Of a stretch of DNA of 64,000 nt, positions 39,051-48,584 are shown piece after piece (position 1 is the stretch's first letter; each line of letters begins with the position of its first letter). Both the position numbers and the translations under genes were made by a program. Source of the DNA: Alkalibacillus haloalkaliphilus (GTDB lineage Bacteria; Bacillota; Bacilli; Bacillales; Alkalibacillaceae). The stretch is taken from contig NZ_BJYA01000002.1 of the NCBI RefSeq assembly GCF_007991275.1, positions 186,001 to 250,000 on the forward strand, read 5' to 3'. Under the pieces are notes generated by a model that searched no databases, was not told the origin of the DNA, and was given only the letters and a program-made list of their open reading frames with translations.

Positions 39051-40616
39051 ATGGATAGTATGGCAATTTTAATCATCTCCATTTTGCTTGCTTTAGTTGT
39101 CGGTACTGTTGTTGGTTATCTGATTCGTCGTTCGATTGCGGAAGCTAAAATTTCTAGTGCTGAAGAATTTGCTCGTAAAATAGAAGAAGAAGGCAGAAGA
39201 AATGCAGAAGCTGCCAAGAAGGAAGCACTTTTAGAAGCTCAAGACGAAAGTCATCGTTTACGCCAAGAACAAGAAAAAGAATTACGAGAGCGTCGAAATG
39301 AAATTCAAAAGCAAGAGAATCGACTCATGCAAAAAGAAGAAACGCTTGATCGTAAAGGTGAAACGTTGGATAAACGTGAGCTAACATTAGAAAACAAAGA
39401 GGAGTCATTAAACGAAAAACAACAACAACTAAATAAAGCTGAAAGCAAAGTGGAAGAATTGTTATCGACACAACAAGCAGAGTTAGAAAGAATTTCTGGC
39501 TTAACTGAAGAACAAGCTAAGCAAGTTATTCTTGATCGTGTTGAAAAAGAGATGGCCCATGAAACAGCTATGATTATTAAACGTGAAGAGTCACGCGCTA
39601 AAGAAGAGGCTGATAAGAAGGCTAAAAACATCTTATCACTAGCTACTCAACGTTTAGCAGCTGAGCACGTCTCTGAAACGACAGTCTCTGTAGTTAACCT
39701 ACCAAATGATGAGATGAAAGGAAGAATCATCGGTAGGGAAGGTCGTAATATCCGTACTCTTGAAACGTTAACTGGTATTGACCTAATTATTGATGACACA
39801 CCTGAAGCTGTCATTCTTTCTGGTTTTGACCCAATTAGACGCGAAATTGCTCGCATTGCACTTGAAAACCTTGTACAGGATGGAAGAATTCACCCTGCAC
39901 GAATTGAGGAAATGGTAGAGAAGTCTCGTCGTGAAGTTGATGAATACATCAGAGAAGTGGGTGAAGAAGCGACATTTGATATTGGCGCTCATGGCATCCA
40001 CCCTGACTTAGTTAAAATCATTGGACGACTGAAGTACCGTACAAGTTATGGTCAAAACGTTCTAAAACACTCTCTAGAAGTCGCTTACTTGTCTGGACTA
40101 TTAGCTGGAGAACTAGGAGAAGATGAGCAGTTGGCTAGAAGAGCTGGTTTATTACACGATATCGGTAAAGCTGTTGACCATGAAGTGGAAGGCAGTCACG
40201 TTGAGATCGGTAAAGAGCTAGGTCAAAAGTATAAAGAGAATGAAACGGTTGTTAATGCTATTGCTTCACACCACGGTGATGAAGAAGCAACTAGTGTCAT
40301 CTCTGTAATCGTTGCCGCTGCTGATGCTCTATCAGCTGCTCGACCAGGAGCTCGTAGTGAATCACTAGAGAATTATATTAAACGTTTAGAAAAACTAGAA
40401 GAAATAGCAGACGCTTATGAAGGTGTTGAGAAGTCATTCGCAATTCAAGCTGGACGCGAAGTGAGAATTATGGTTCGTCCAGATGATATTGATGATTCAA
40501 CAGCTGTTACATTAGCTCGCGATATTCGTCACAAAATTGAAGAAGGATTAGAATATCCGGGACATATTAAAGTAACAGTGATTCGTGAAACACGTGCAGT
40601 TGAATATGCTAAGTAA
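39051..40616 (+). CDS. rny: Ribonuclease Y
   Basis: A 521-residue membrane-anchored endoribonuclease that starts decay of most mRNAs in Bacilli. A single N-terminal membrane segment (about 5-25) is followed by a long coiled coil rich in Glu, Lys and Gln (about 30-195), a KH domain ([15 protein letters not shown]) and an HD domain ([17 protein letters not shown]). Length is standard. AGGAGGTG precedes the ATG. The pbpX gene that lies between recA and rny in B. subtilis is absent. RicA, its specificity partner, is encoded 4 kb downstream. Confidence 0.97.
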   Translation: MDSMAILIISILLALVVGTVVGYLIRRSIAEAKISSAEEFARKIEEEGRRNAEAAKKEALLEAQDESHRLRQEQEKELRERRNEIQKQENRLMQKEETLDRKGETLDKRELTLENKEESLNEKQQQLNKAESKVEELLSTQQAELERISGLTEEQAKQVILDRVEKEMAHETAMIIKREESRAKEEADKKAKNILSLATQRLAAEHVSETTVSVVNLPNDEMKGRIIGREGRNIRTLETLTGIDLIIDDTPEAVILSGFDPIRREIARIALENLVQDGRIHPARIEEMVEKSRREVDEYIREVGEEATFDIGAHGIHPDLVKIIGRLKYRTSYGQNVLKHSLEVAYLSGLLAGELGEDEQLARRAGLLHDIGKAVDHEVEGSHVEIGKELGQKYKENETVVNAIASHHGDEEATSVISVIVAAADALSAARPGARSESLENYIKRLEKLEEIADAYEGVEKSFAIQAGREVRIMVRPDDIDDSTAVTLARDIRHKIEEGLEYPGHIKVTVIRETRAVEYAK

Positions 40617-40648
40617 TAAAAGACGGCGATTAGCCGTCTTTTATTTTG
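40617..40648 (+). terminator. Rho-independent terminator of rny
   Basis: Stem TAAAAGACGGC/GCCGTCTTTTA with a GATTA loop directly after the stop codon, followed by TTTTG. Confidence 0.9.
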
Positions 40649-40758
40649 ACTAGACTTATTAAATATGTAACGATAAATTATAAAAGAAAATAATAGTAAG
40701 CAAAGCTTAATAGACAGTTAATATCAAAAAAGATTATAGTTTTAGAAAGGATCTAGTT

Positions 40759-41556
40759 ATGAATATTCTATTTATTGGCGATATTGTAGGTAAGCCTGGA
40801 CGCACAGCACTACAAAACCAACTACCAAACTTAAAAAGACAATATCAAGCTGACTTGACCATTGTGAACGGTGAGAATGCTGCGCACGGTAAAGGTATAA
40901 CGAAAAATATCTATCAGCAGATCCTTGATTGGGGAGCAGATATCGTCACGTTAGGTAACCATGCTTGGGATAAACGGGAGATTTTCGACTTCATTGACGA
41001 TGCTCACCAACTTGTTAGACCAGGAAATTATCCAGAAGGAACACCAGGTACAGGCCTTCAATTTTATAAAGTTGGCTCAAAAAAGGTTGCTGTTATAAAT
41101 ATTCAAGGCCGTACGTTTATGAACCCTATAGATGACCCTTTTACTGTCGTCGATCATTTAATAGAGAAAGCAAAGAATGAAACGAATGTTATATTTGTAG
41201 ACTTTCATGCTGAAGCAACAAGTGAAAAACAAGCAATGGGGTGGTACCTTGACGGTAAAGCGTCGGTGGTTGTAGGAACACACACACATATTCAAACTTC
41301 AGATGAGCGAATTTTACCTAATAAAACAGCTTATATTACAGATGTCGGAATGACGGGTCCTTACAACAGCATTTTAGGAGTAGAAAAAGAAGCTGTCATT
41401 CGTAAGTTTAAAACAGGCTTGCCGGTACGCTTTGACATTCCTGAAACTGATCAAACGGTCTTAAGTGGTGTCGTTGCAAAAGTCGACCCGAAAACAGGTG
41501 AGGGTAAAAACATTAAAAGAATATTGATCAATGATGACCATCTCAACTTCGAATAG
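40759..41556 (+). CDS. ymdB: YmdB-type metallophosphoesterase
   Basis: A 265-residue calcineurin-like phosphoesterase. Metal ligands are visible in order: MNILFIGDIVGKPG, NGENAAHGKG, GNHAWDK, DFHAEATSEK and GTHTHIQTSD. In B. subtilis YmdB hydrolyses 2',3'-cyclic nucleotides and affects biofilm and late gene expression. It follows rny, its usual neighbour, after a terminator and 100 AT-rich bases; AAAGGATC precedes the ATG. Confidence 0.92.
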   Translation: MNILFIGDIVGKPGRTALQNQLPNLKRQYQADLTIVNGENAAHGKGITKNIYQQILDWGADIVTLGNHAWDKREIFDFIDDAHQLVRPGNYPEGTPGTGLQFYKVGSKKVAVINIQGRTFMNPIDDPFTVVDHLIEKAKNETNVIFVDFHAEATSEKQAMGWYLDGKASVVVGTHTHIQTSDERILPNKTAYITDVGMTGPYNSILGVEKEAVIRKFKTGLPVRFDIPETDQTVLSGVVAKVDPKTGEGKNIKRILINDDHLNFE

Positions 41557-41595
41557 ACAAATTATTTGAATTTTTCCGATAATTAGTTCATAATA

Positions 41596-41625
41596 AAAGG
41601 AATAGGTCGTAGAAATGCTGAATAG
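41596..41625 (+). promoter_or_regulatory. Sigma-H promoter of spoVS
   Basis: AAAGGAATA (41596-41604), 12 bases, GCTGAATAG (41617-41625): close to the sigma-H consensus RNAGGAWWW-N11/12-RNNGAATWW. It lies 44 bases before spoVS, a sigma-H-dependent gene in B. subtilis. Confidence 0.65.
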
Positions 41626-41668
41626 ATTAATTATGAAATCACTATAGTAATTGAAGGAGGAACTAGGG

Positions 41669-41929
41669 ATGGAAATACTCAAAGTATCATCGAAATCAAA
41701 TCCAAATTCAGTGGCAGGTGCATTAGCGAACGTATTAAGAGAGCGTGGCACTGCTGAAATTCAAGCCATTGGTGCAGGTGCACTGAACCAAGCTGTTAAG
41801 GCTGTAGCCATAGCCAGAGGGTTTGTTGCTCCTAGTGGTGTTGACTTGATTTGTATTCCAGCATTTACAGATATTACGATCGATCAAGAAGAGCGTACGG
41901 CAATCAAGCTAATTGTTGAGCCGAGATAA
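41669..41929 (+). CDS. spoVS: Stage V sporulation protein S
   Basis: An 86-residue, highly conserved small nucleic-acid-binding-like protein needed for normal septation and spore coat/core development. The sequence is almost invariant in Bacilli (VAGALANVLRERG, EIQAIGAGALNQAVKAVAIA, DLICIPAFTDI). ATG 41669 follows GGAGG at eight bases and gives the normal 86 residues; an in-frame upstream start at 41651 would overlap the ribosome site. It has its own sigma-H-like promoter and terminator. Confidence 0.96.
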   Translation: MEILKVSSKSNPNSVAGALANVLRERGTAEIQAIGAGALNQAVKAVAIARGFVAPSGVDLICIPAFTDITIDQEERTAIKLIVEPR

Positions 41930-41944
41930 CAACAGAAGAGTTGA

Positions 41945-41978
41945 AGTACAAAGCTAGCATTAGCTTTGTACTTTTTTT
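41945..41978 (+). terminator. Rho-independent terminator of spoVS
   Basis: Perfect 12-bp stem AGTACAAAGCTA/TAGCTTTGTACT with a GCAT tetraloop and seven further U residues. Confidence 0.93.
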
Positions 41979-41994
41979 GTGTTCAAAATATTTA

Positions 41995-42009
41995 TGGAAA
42001 TCATTCTCA
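41995..42009 (+). promoter_or_regulatory. Weak Fur-box-like site upstream of the dipeptidase gene
   Basis: TGGAAATCATTCTCA matches the 7-1-7 Fur consensus TGATAATNATTATCA at 11 of 14 fixed positions. It lies 23 bases before the candidate -35 of the dipeptidase. AT-rich intergenic DNA gives such matches by chance, so this is tentative. Confidence 0.2.
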
Positions 42010-42031
42010 TCATTTTTTTCTGTCAATTTCA

Positions 42032-42059
42032 TTGCCTATTCTTTAATTGTTAGTAAAAT
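42032..42059 (+). promoter_or_regulatory. Candidate sigma-A promoter of the dipeptidase gene
   Basis: TTGCCT (42032-42037), 16 bases, TAAAAT (42054-42059), 47 bases before the start codon. Confidence 0.45.
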
Positions 42060-42106
42060 GGAAATATGCGAGCCTAAATTTTATATATTGGGAGAGGGGG
42101 ATCGTT

Positions 42107-43018
42107 ATGGTGATAGATATGCACTGTGACGCTTTATTAAAACTATGGGAAGATCGTTCAAAGACTTTTGACGATGATGACTTACATATTTCATATTCTA
42201 AGTGGGTGGAAAGCCCTGTGAAAGTCCAATGTTTTGCAATATTTGTACCTCCAGAAATAAATGAAGATTATTTTAATGCTGCTTTAGAAATGGTTGATCT
42301 TTTTCACGAGAAGGTTGTGAAGCCTTATGACAATATTAAGTGGGTACAAAGTAAAGAAGATATAGAAACTTTGAAACCACACGAAAAAGGCGCGATGTTA
42401 ACTTTAGAAGGTTGTCACGTAGTAGGTGAAGATCTACACAAATTACGTACATTATTAAGATTAGGTATTAAAGCAGTTGGTCTGACGTGGAATAATACAA
42501 ATGCGGTATCTGGAACTTGTGTAGAGGAGCCTGAAAAAGGTTTAACAGCGTTCGGAAAAGAAGTTGTCCAAGTATTAAATGAGTATAAAGTATATACCGA
42601 CTGTTCTCATTTATCTCCAGCTGGTATTGATGATGTATTAAAGTATGCAGACTATCCAATGTTTTCACATTCAAATGCAAAATCAATCTATGCTCATGAC
42701 CGTAACGTTTCTGATGAACACCTAAAACAGTTCTTTAATAAGAAAGCACCAGTAGGGTTAACATTTGTTCCGTATTTTACTGCAGAAGGTGATGAAGTAA
42801 CGATTGATGATTTAGTTAAACATTTAGATCATTTATATGAGCTTGGTGGTCAAGACTCGATTGCTTTCGGTTCTGATTTTGACGGAATAAGTAAAACGAT
42901 TAAAAAGCTAGAACACATCGGTGACTACGACAATTTAATTCAAAAAGTATCAGAAAGCTATTCTTCAGAAGATGTTCATAAGTTTTCTTATGACAATTTC
43001 GTTAGACATTTAGATTAA
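42107..43018 (+). CDS. Membrane dipeptidase family protein (peptidase M19)
   Basis: A 303-residue zinc dipeptidase of the M19 (renal dipeptidase) family, probably cytoplasmic since no signal peptide is seen. Zinc ligands are apparent as H6-x-D8 (MHCDAL), Glu101 (LTLEG), the histidines in DCSHLS and FSHSNA, and an aspartate in FGSDFDG. The likely job is cleavage of dipeptides or D-amino-acid-containing dipeptides. ATG 42107 follows GGAGAGGGGG; an in-frame ATG 60 bases upstream has no ribosome site. Between spoVS and miaB B. subtilis has tdh-kbl instead. Confidence 0.88.
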   Translation: MVIDMHCDALLKLWEDRSKTFDDDDLHISYSKWVESPVKVQCFAIFVPPEINEDYFNAALEMVDLFHEKVVKPYDNIKWVQSKEDIETLKPHEKGAMLTLEGCHVVGEDLHKLRTLLRLGIKAVGLTWNNTNAVSGTCVEEPEKGLTAFGKEVVQVLNEYKVYTDCSHLSPAGIDDVLKYADYPMFSHSNAKSIYAHDRNVSDEHLKQFFNKKAPVGLTFVPYFTAEGDEVTIDDLVKHLDHLYELGGQDSIAFGSDFDGISKTIKKLEHIGDYDNLIQKVSESYSSEDVHKFSYDNFVRHLD

Positions 43019-43028
43019 TAAACTAACT

Positions 43029-43072
43029 AACCCAAAAGTTTGTCTTTATTATGACAACTTTTGGGTTTTAAT
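43029..43072 (+). terminator. Rho-independent terminator of the dipeptidase gene
   Basis: Stem AACCCAAAAGTT/AACTTTTGGGTT extended by GTC/GAC across a single bulged T, loop about 8 bases, then TTAATTTG. Confidence 0.78.
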
Positions 43073-43175
43073 TTGGATTTTTGATATGATTATTGTTAAA
43101 ATCACGTTGAGCAATTATACTGATAAGAGGTATGCGTATGTTGTATATAGGATACTTAATGAAAGGAGCCTTGTC

Positions 43176-44750
43176 ATGAATGAGAAGCAAAGAAAAGAAC
43201 AGAGCCAAATAAAGCAGAGTAATCCAGCGGACATAAAATCCGACCAGGATAATCTCAATCGTTTAAAAGATAAAACATCAGATGATTTTATTAAATATTT
43301 TGAAGCTACTTATGAACCGCCAAACTTACGTAAAGCCCAAAAGCGTGGTAAGCAAGATGTTAAGTACCATGATAATTTTGAGATCGACGAACAGTTTAAA
43401 GGACTAGGTACTGGTCGTAAATATTTAATTCGCACTTATGGTTGCCAAATGAACGAGCATGATACTGAAGTTATGTCAGGAATTTTAGAAGAGATGGGGT
43501 ATGAAGCCACTACCAATCAAAAAGAGGCTGATATTATCCTTCTTAATACTTGTGCAATCCGCGAGAACGCTGAAAACAAAGTGTTTGGTGAGATTGGCCA
43601 CTTAAAACCATTAAAGGTTGAAAACCCTGATTTAATTATTGGTGTATGCGGCTGTATGTCACAAGAAGAATCAGTTGTTAATCGAATTTTAGAGAAGCAC
43701 CATCAAGTAGATTTAATATTCGGTACGCACAATATTCACCGTTTACCACAACTTGTCGAAAACGCTCACTTAAGTAAGGAGCGTGTTGTTGAAGTTTGGT
43801 CTAAAGAAGGTGACGTAATTGAAAACCTTCCAAAACGTCGTCAAGGTAACATTAAAGCATGGGTCAACATTATGTACGGTTGCGATAAGTTCTGTACTTA
43901 CTGTATCGTTCCATATACGCGCGGTAAGGAACGTAGCCGTCGCCCTGAAGATATTATCCAAGAAGTACGCCATTTAGCTGCACAGGGCTACAAAGAAGTG
44001 ACTCTATTAGGTCAAAATGTTAACGCATATGGTAAAGACTTCGATGATATCGAATTTGGTTTAGGTGACTTAATGGATGAAATTCGTAAAATTGATATTC
44101 CAAGAGTACGCTTTACAACATCACACCCTAGAGATTTCGATGATCGTTTAATTGAAGTTCTAGCCAAAGGTGGCAACTTAATGCCATACATCCATTTACC
44201 AGTACAATCAGGTAACTCTAATGTTCTGAAGTTAATGGGGCGTAAATACACGCGCGAGCAATATTTAGAATTGGTTGGTAAAATTAAAGAAGCCATTCCT
44301 AATGCTTCGTTCACAACAGACATCATTGTTGGTTTTCCTAACGAAACTGAGGAGCAATTTGAAGATACGCTTTCACTTTACGATGAAGTTGGATTTGAAG
44401 GTGCTTATACTTTCATTTTCTCTCCAAGAGATGGTACGCCAGCAGCAAAGTTTAATGATAAAATCTCAATGGATGAGAAGAAAGAACGTCTTCAACGTCT
44501 AAATAAGAAAGTAAATACTTTATCTGCTGAAGCGATGAAAAAGTATGAAGGTGAAACAGTTAAAGTATTAGTAGAAGGCGAGAGTAAAAACAATCCTGAT
44601 GTATTAGCTGGTTATACTGAGCACAGTAAACTTGTTAACTTTACAGGACCAAGAACGGCAATCGGACAAATCGTAGAAGTAAAAATTACAGAAGCTAAGA
44701 CTTGGACGCTTGATGGCGTCATGGTTGAAGAGTCAGTTGAGGTGAGTTAA
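43176..44750 (+). CDS. miaB: tRNA-2-methylthio-N6-dimethylallyladenosine synthase
   Basis: A 524-residue radical-SAM methylthiotransferase that adds the 2-methylthio group to i6A37 in tRNAs reading U-starting codons. It acts on the product of MiaA, encoded 6 kb downstream. N-terminal cluster ligands are Cys90, Cys126 and Cys160; the radical-SAM triad is C236-x3-C240-x2-C243 (GCDKFCTYC). A TRAM domain ends the protein. ATG 43176 is set by GAAAGGAG; a longer frame from 43086 has no ribosome site. A 70-residue polar N-terminal extension is normal for Bacilli. ricA follows after one base. Confidence 0.95.
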   Translation: MNEKQRKEQSQIKQSNPADIKSDQDNLNRLKDKTSDDFIKYFEATYEPPNLRKAQKRGKQDVKYHDNFEIDEQFKGLGTGRKYLIRTYGCQMNEHDTEVMSGILEEMGYEATTNQKEADIILLNTCAIRENAENKVFGEIGHLKPLKVENPDLIIGVCGCMSQEESVVNRILEKHHQVDLIFGTHNIHRLPQLVENAHLSKERVVEVWSKEGDVIENLPKRRQGNIKAWVNIMYGCDKFCTYCIVPYTRGKERSRRPEDIIQEVRHLAAQGYKEVTLLGQNVNAYGKDFDDIEFGLGDLMDEIRKIDIPRVRFTTSHPRDFDDRLIEVLAKGGNLMPYIHLPVQSGNSNVLKLMGRKYTREQYLELVGKIKEAIPNASFTTDIIVGFPNETEEQFEDTLSLYDEVGFEGAYTFIFSPRDGTPAAKFNDKISMDEKKERLQRLNKKVNTLSAEAMKKYEGETVKVLVEGESKNNPDVLAGYTEHSKLVNFTGPRTAIGQIVEVKITEAKTWTLDGVMVEESVEVS

Positions 44751-44751
44751 T

Positions 44752-45162
44752 ATGACAAAATATACAAGACAAGAAGTCATCAAAGAAGCAAATGAGCTAG
44801 CTTACAAATTAGCTAACATCGAAGAAATCGAACGCTTTAAACAATTAGAAGTGAAAATCAACAATAACAACAAGATTCAAAGCCACATTAAGAAGATTAA
44901 AGCGTTACAAAAGCAAGCTGTTAATTTACAGCATTATGACAAACATGAAGCTCAAAAACGCGTAGAAGAAGAATTAGATCGTTTACAAAATGAATTAGAT
45001 GAAATTCCAATCGTTCAAGAATTTAAGGAATCTCAAGTTGTTGTAAATGATATTCTACAACGTGTTACAAAAACAATTGCTGATGAAGTGACTAATGAAA
45101 TCATTAGAGCAACTGGCGGCAATGTTTTAAAAGGTGAAACAGGTAAAGAGTTAAAATACTAA
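44752..45162 (+). CDS. ricA: RicA (YmcA), RNase Y specificity factor subunit
   Basis: A 136-residue helical protein of the YlbF/YmcA family. With YlbF and YaaT it forms the Ric complex, which binds Fe-S clusters, directs RNase Y to operon transcripts and is required for biofilm, competence and sporulation in B. subtilis. The family core is seen in EVIKEANELAYKLANIEEIERFKQLE and QAVNLQHYDKHEAQ. It starts one base after the miaB stop; both are likely one mRNA. Confidence 0.92.
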   Translation: MTKYTRQEVIKEANELAYKLANIEEIERFKQLEVKINNNNKIQSHIKKIKALQKQAVNLQHYDKHEAQKRVEEELDRLQNELDEIPIVQEFKESQVVVNDILQRVTKTIADEVTNEIIRATGGNVLKGETGKELKY

Positions 45163-45185
45163 CTTGTGAATTAATCATCATAACT

Positions 45186-45232
45186 AATCCTTGGTTTCGA
45201 ACTTAAATGTTCAAAGCCAGGGATTTTTAATT
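45186..45232 (+). terminator. Rho-independent terminator of miaB-ricA
   Basis: 17-bp imperfect stem from AATCCTTGG to the complementary CCAGGGATT (45186-45225; two G-U pairs, one mismatch) with a TTAAAT loop, then TTTAATTTT. Confidence 0.75.
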
Positions 45233-45386
45233 TTATTCAACCGTTATTTCCTCTAGTCATATGAACGTTTTAATGGGCATGAGCATATGAATGAGTATAC
45301 ATCTATTAAGCTATAGATTTTAGATTCACAATATATGCCTAATAACCATATTATAAATTGGCTAATTAAAGAGGAGGAAAGTTAAT

Positions 45387-45917
45387 ATGGCGGGTCGAGA
45401 TTATCGTGAGATTATTACGAAAGCAGTTTGTGGTAAAGGTAAGAAATTTACCGAAACCTCTCATACCGTTTCACCTAACTATAAACCAACGAGCATTCTA
45501 GGTTGCTGGATCATTAACCATCAGTACCAAGCAAGAAAGAAAGGGCATGTTGTAGAAGTTTCTGGAGCATATGACATTAATGTATGGTATTCGTATTCTG
45601 ATAATACGAAAACAGAAGTCATTACAGAACGAAAGCAGTATGTCGATAAAGTACCAATTGCGATGAAAGACAACAAGTGCTTAACGAACAACTTCGATGT
45701 CGTTGCAAGAGCAACTCAACAACCTAATACGCTTGAGTGCACAATTGATGAAGAAAACAAAAATGTTAAAGTTGAGCTTGAGCGTGAATTCGTTGTCGAT
45801 CTAATTGGCGAAACTAAAGTTTGGGCAAAAGTTGAGCCAGATGGTTTTGATGAAGATGATGTAGATTTAGATGAACTAGAATCAGAGTTAGCTGAAATCG
45901 AAATCGACAGAGACTAA
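45387..45917 (+). CDS. cotE: Spore outer coat morphogenetic protein CotE
   Basis: A 176-residue protein that directs assembly of the outer spore coat in the mother cell. Conserved regions include YREIITKAVCGKGKKFTE, SILGCWIINHQYQA and YDINVWYSYSDNTKTEV. It ends in an acidic tail (DEDDVDLDELESELAEIEIDRD-like), as in other CotE. GAGGAGGAAAG precedes the ATG. The 224-base upstream gap contains AT-rich boxes such as CATATTAT (45347-45354) that could be a sporulation-sigma -10, but I cannot assign one with confidence. Confidence 0.94.
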   Translation: MAGRDYREIITKAVCGKGKKFTETSHTVSPNYKPTSILGCWIINHQYQARKKGHVVEVSGAYDINVWYSYSDNTKTEVITERKQYVDKVPIAMKDNKCLTNNFDVVARATQQPNTLECTIDEENKNVKVELEREFVVDLIGETKVWAKVEPDGFDEDDVDLDELESELAEIEIDRD

Positions 45918-45921
45918 CTTT

Positions 45922-45960
45922 ATAAAACCATACAGCTAATATGGCTGTATGGTTTTATTA
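45922..45960 (+). terminator. Rho-independent terminator of cotE
   Basis: 15-bp stem ATAAAACCATACAGC/GCTGTATGGTTTTAT (45922-45958) with a 7-base loop right after the cotE stop. Confidence 0.82.
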
Positions 45961-45977
45961 ATTCATTCGACAAACTA

Positions 45978-45986
45978 TGCTATAAT
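45978..45986 (+). promoter_or_regulatory. Extended -10 promoter of mutS-mutL
   Basis: TGCTATAAT (45978-45986), a consensus -10 with TGn extension and no clear -35 at 17 bases; 35 bases before mutS. Confidence 0.6.
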
Positions 45987-46021
45987 GGCGATTAGAGATT
46001 ATCTATTGGGGGATACATAAC

Positions 46022-48571
46022 ATGGGCAATTATACGCCAATGATCAAGCAATATTTAAAAATAAAATCTGAAAATGAAGACGCATTTCTATTTTTTCGTT
46101 TAGGTGACTTTTACGAACTGTTTTTTGATGATGCATTGAAAGCAGCGAAAGAATTAGAGATTACTCTAACCCAAAGGGACGGCGGCAAAGAAGAAAAGAT
46201 TCCAATGTGTGGAGTACCTTACCATTCAGCTGAAAATTATATTAGTACTTTAATTAATAAAGGGTATAAAGTAGCTATATGTGAACAAGTAGAAGACCCT
46301 CAAGCTTCTAAAGGTGTCGTTAAGCGTGAAGTGGTACAAGTTGTTACACCTGGTACCATTATGGAAGATAACATGTTAGCAGAAGATGAAAACAATTTCA
46401 TTACATCGATTGCTCAGCATGAAGGCAATTATATTATTTCTTATACTGACTTATCTACTGGAGAATGTTTCGTTAGCAAAATCACTAGCTTCAAAGATGT
46501 ACTAAGTGAATTGTACAACCGTCCGGTGAAAGAAGTCGTTGTATCTTCTGATTTTCCAGAAGAACATAAACAATCTCTACAAGCCTACTTAAATGTGACC
46601 ATCTCTTTCCAAGATGATTGTGACATACCAGAAGACTTTAATTACTTGATTGATCAACTAAATGAGTCAGTGCTTTCAGAAGCATTCGGTCGTTTATTTC
46701 AATATATTTATCATTCGCAAAAACGATTCCTTACGCACTTACAACGAGTTGAATATGTACCAGTCGAACAATTTATGAAGCTGGATCTATATTCCAAAAG
46801 AAACCTAGAACTAATGGAATCGATTCGCGACAAAAGTCAAAAAGGAACTTTACTCTCGGTATTAGACCAAACTTCCACTGCTATGGGTGCTCGTCGACTA
46901 AAAAAATGGTTAGACAGACCGCTACTATCAAAAGAAGCGATCGAAAGACGTCACGAACAAGTGCAAACGTTAATCGACTATTTCTTTGAACGAGGGGAAC
47001 TACGCGAACATTTAAAAAATGTTTATGACTTAGAACGGCTAGCAGGACGTGTATCTTACGGAAATGTTAATGCGAGGGATTTAATCCAACTTAAAAAATC
47101 TTTAAGCGCAGTCCCTCATTTGAAAGATATATTAAACCAGTTTGATTCACAACTGATTACGCAACTATTAGGTGATATTCATGTTTACCGTGACATGCAC
47201 GACTTATTAGAAAAAAGTATTCACAATGAACCACCAATTTCGATTACAGAAGGTGACATTATTAAAGATGGATACGACGGTAAGTTAGACGAATACCGTG
47301 AAGCTTCTCGTAATGGTAAAGCGTGGGTAGCACAACTTGAAGCGACCGAACGTGAGAAAACGGGAATTAGATCGCTAAAAGTTGGTTTTAATAAAGTATT
47401 TGGCTATTATATTGAGGTTACGAAAGCTAATCTTTCACAAGTCGATACAGAAAGATATGAACGTAAGCAAACACTTGCTAATGCTGAACGATTTATCACG
47501 CCTGAATTAAAAGAAAAAGAGCGGTTAATTTTAGAAGCTAAAGATAAAAGTGTAGCGTTGGAATATGAATTATTCGTTCAAATTCGTGAACAGATGAAAC
47601 AGTATATTCCGCTTCTCCAAAAATTAGCTGAACAAATAAGTGAAATCGATGTACTCGTCAGCTTTGCTAACGTAAGTGAACAATTCAATTATGTGAAACC
47701 ATCATTGAATGAAGAACATTCACTAAGAATCCATGAAGGAAGACACCCTGTAGTTGAACAAGTGATGCAAGAAGAATTTGTTCCAAACAGCTTTGAAATG
47801 GATGATGACACAAGCATTTTACTTATTACAGGTCCTAACATGGCAGGTAAAAGTACTTACATGCGACAACTCGGCTTAATGGCGATTATGGCACAAATCG
47901 GGTGTTTCGTCCCTGCAACGTATGCTAATATACCAGTTTTTGATCAGATCTTCACACGGATCGGTGCAGCTGATGACTTAGTGTCAGGACAGAGTACCTT
48001 TATGGTTGAAATGCTTGAAGCTCAACACGCGGTTAGCCATGCAACTGAAAATAGTCTTATTTTATTCGATGAAATTGGACGTGGGACGAGTACTTATGAT
48101 GGAATGGCATTAGCTCAATCAATCGTTGAACACTTACACGACCAAGTAGGAGCTAAAACTTTATTTGCCACACATTATCATGAGTTAACATCTCTAGATG
48201 AATCGCTTGTGAATCTAGAAAATGTCCATGTAGAAGTCGATGAACAAGAAGGGGAAGTTGTCTTTTTACACACGATTAAACCAGGTAAAGCTGATAAAAG
48301 CTATGGTGTTCACGTTGCTAAATTAGCAGACTTACCAGATGAGATTATAGATCGTGCCAATTATTTACTTCAAACATTTGAAAGTACACAATCAATTAAA
48401 GACGAATTTGTAAAAGAGCAACAACTTACGCTATTTGAAGAACAAACAGAGGCACCACCAGCAACGAAAGAAGTTGAGGTAGCTAAAGAGTTACGTGAAA
48501 CTAATCTGATGAACTTAACACCAATGGATGCGATGAATAAGCTTTACGAACTTCAAAAGAAATTAAGTTAA
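46022..48571 (+). CDS. mutS: DNA mismatch repair protein MutS
   Basis: An 849-residue mismatch-recognition ATPase. The mismatch-binding FYE motif appears in [15 protein letters not shown] near the N-terminus, followed by connector, lever and clamp domains. The ABC ATPase has Walker [10 protein letters not shown] at 604-612 and Walker [17 protein letters not shown]. The C-terminal tail includes QLTLFEEQ, a beta-clamp-binding-like motif. It forms an operon with mutL, which begins 13 bases later. Confidence 0.97.
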   Translation: MGNYTPMIKQYLKIKSENEDAFLFFRLGDFYELFFDDALKAAKELEITLTQRDGGKEEKIPMCGVPYHSAENYISTLINKGYKVAICEQVEDPQASKGVVKREVVQVVTPGTIMEDNMLAEDENNFITSIAQHEGNYIISYTDLSTGECFVSKITSFKDVLSELYNRPVKEVVVSSDFPEEHKQSLQAYLNVTISFQDDCDIPEDFNYLIDQLNESVLSEAFGRLFQYIYHSQKRFLTHLQRVEYVPVEQFMKLDLYSKRNLELMESIRDKSQKGTLLSVLDQTSTAMGARRLKKWLDRPLLSKEAIERRHEQVQTLIDYFFERGELREHLKNVYDLERLAGRVSYGNVNARDLIQLKKSLSAVPHLKDILNQFDSQLITQLLGDIHVYRDMHDLLEKSIHNEPPISITEGDIIKDGYDGKLDEYREASRNGKAWVAQLEATEREKTGIRSLKVGFNKVFGYYIEVTKANLSQVDTERYERKQTLANAERFITPELKEKERLILEAKDKSVALEYELFVQIREQMKQYIPLLQKLAEQISEIDVLVSFANVSEQFNYVKPSLNEEHSLRIHEGRHPVVEQVMQEEFVPNSFEMDDDTSILLITGPNMAGKSTYMRQLGLMAIMAQIGCFVPATYANIPVFDQIFTRIGAADDLVSGQSTFMVEMLEAQHAVSHATENSLILFDEIGRGTSTYDGMALAQSIVEHLHDQVGAKTLFATHYHELTSLDESLVNLENVHVEVDEQEGEVVFLHTIKPGKADKSYGVHVAKLADLPDEIIDRANYLLQTFESTQSIKDEFVKEQQLTLFEEQTEAPPATKEVEVAKELRETNLMNLTPMDAMNKLYELQKKLS

Positions 48572-48584
48572 AAGGAGGTGCTGT

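Noticed and set aside
41941-42129. A 62-codon frame between spoVS and the dipeptidase
   Set aside because: It starts within the spoVS terminator and overlaps the dipeptidase start; no ribosome site and no family resemblance.
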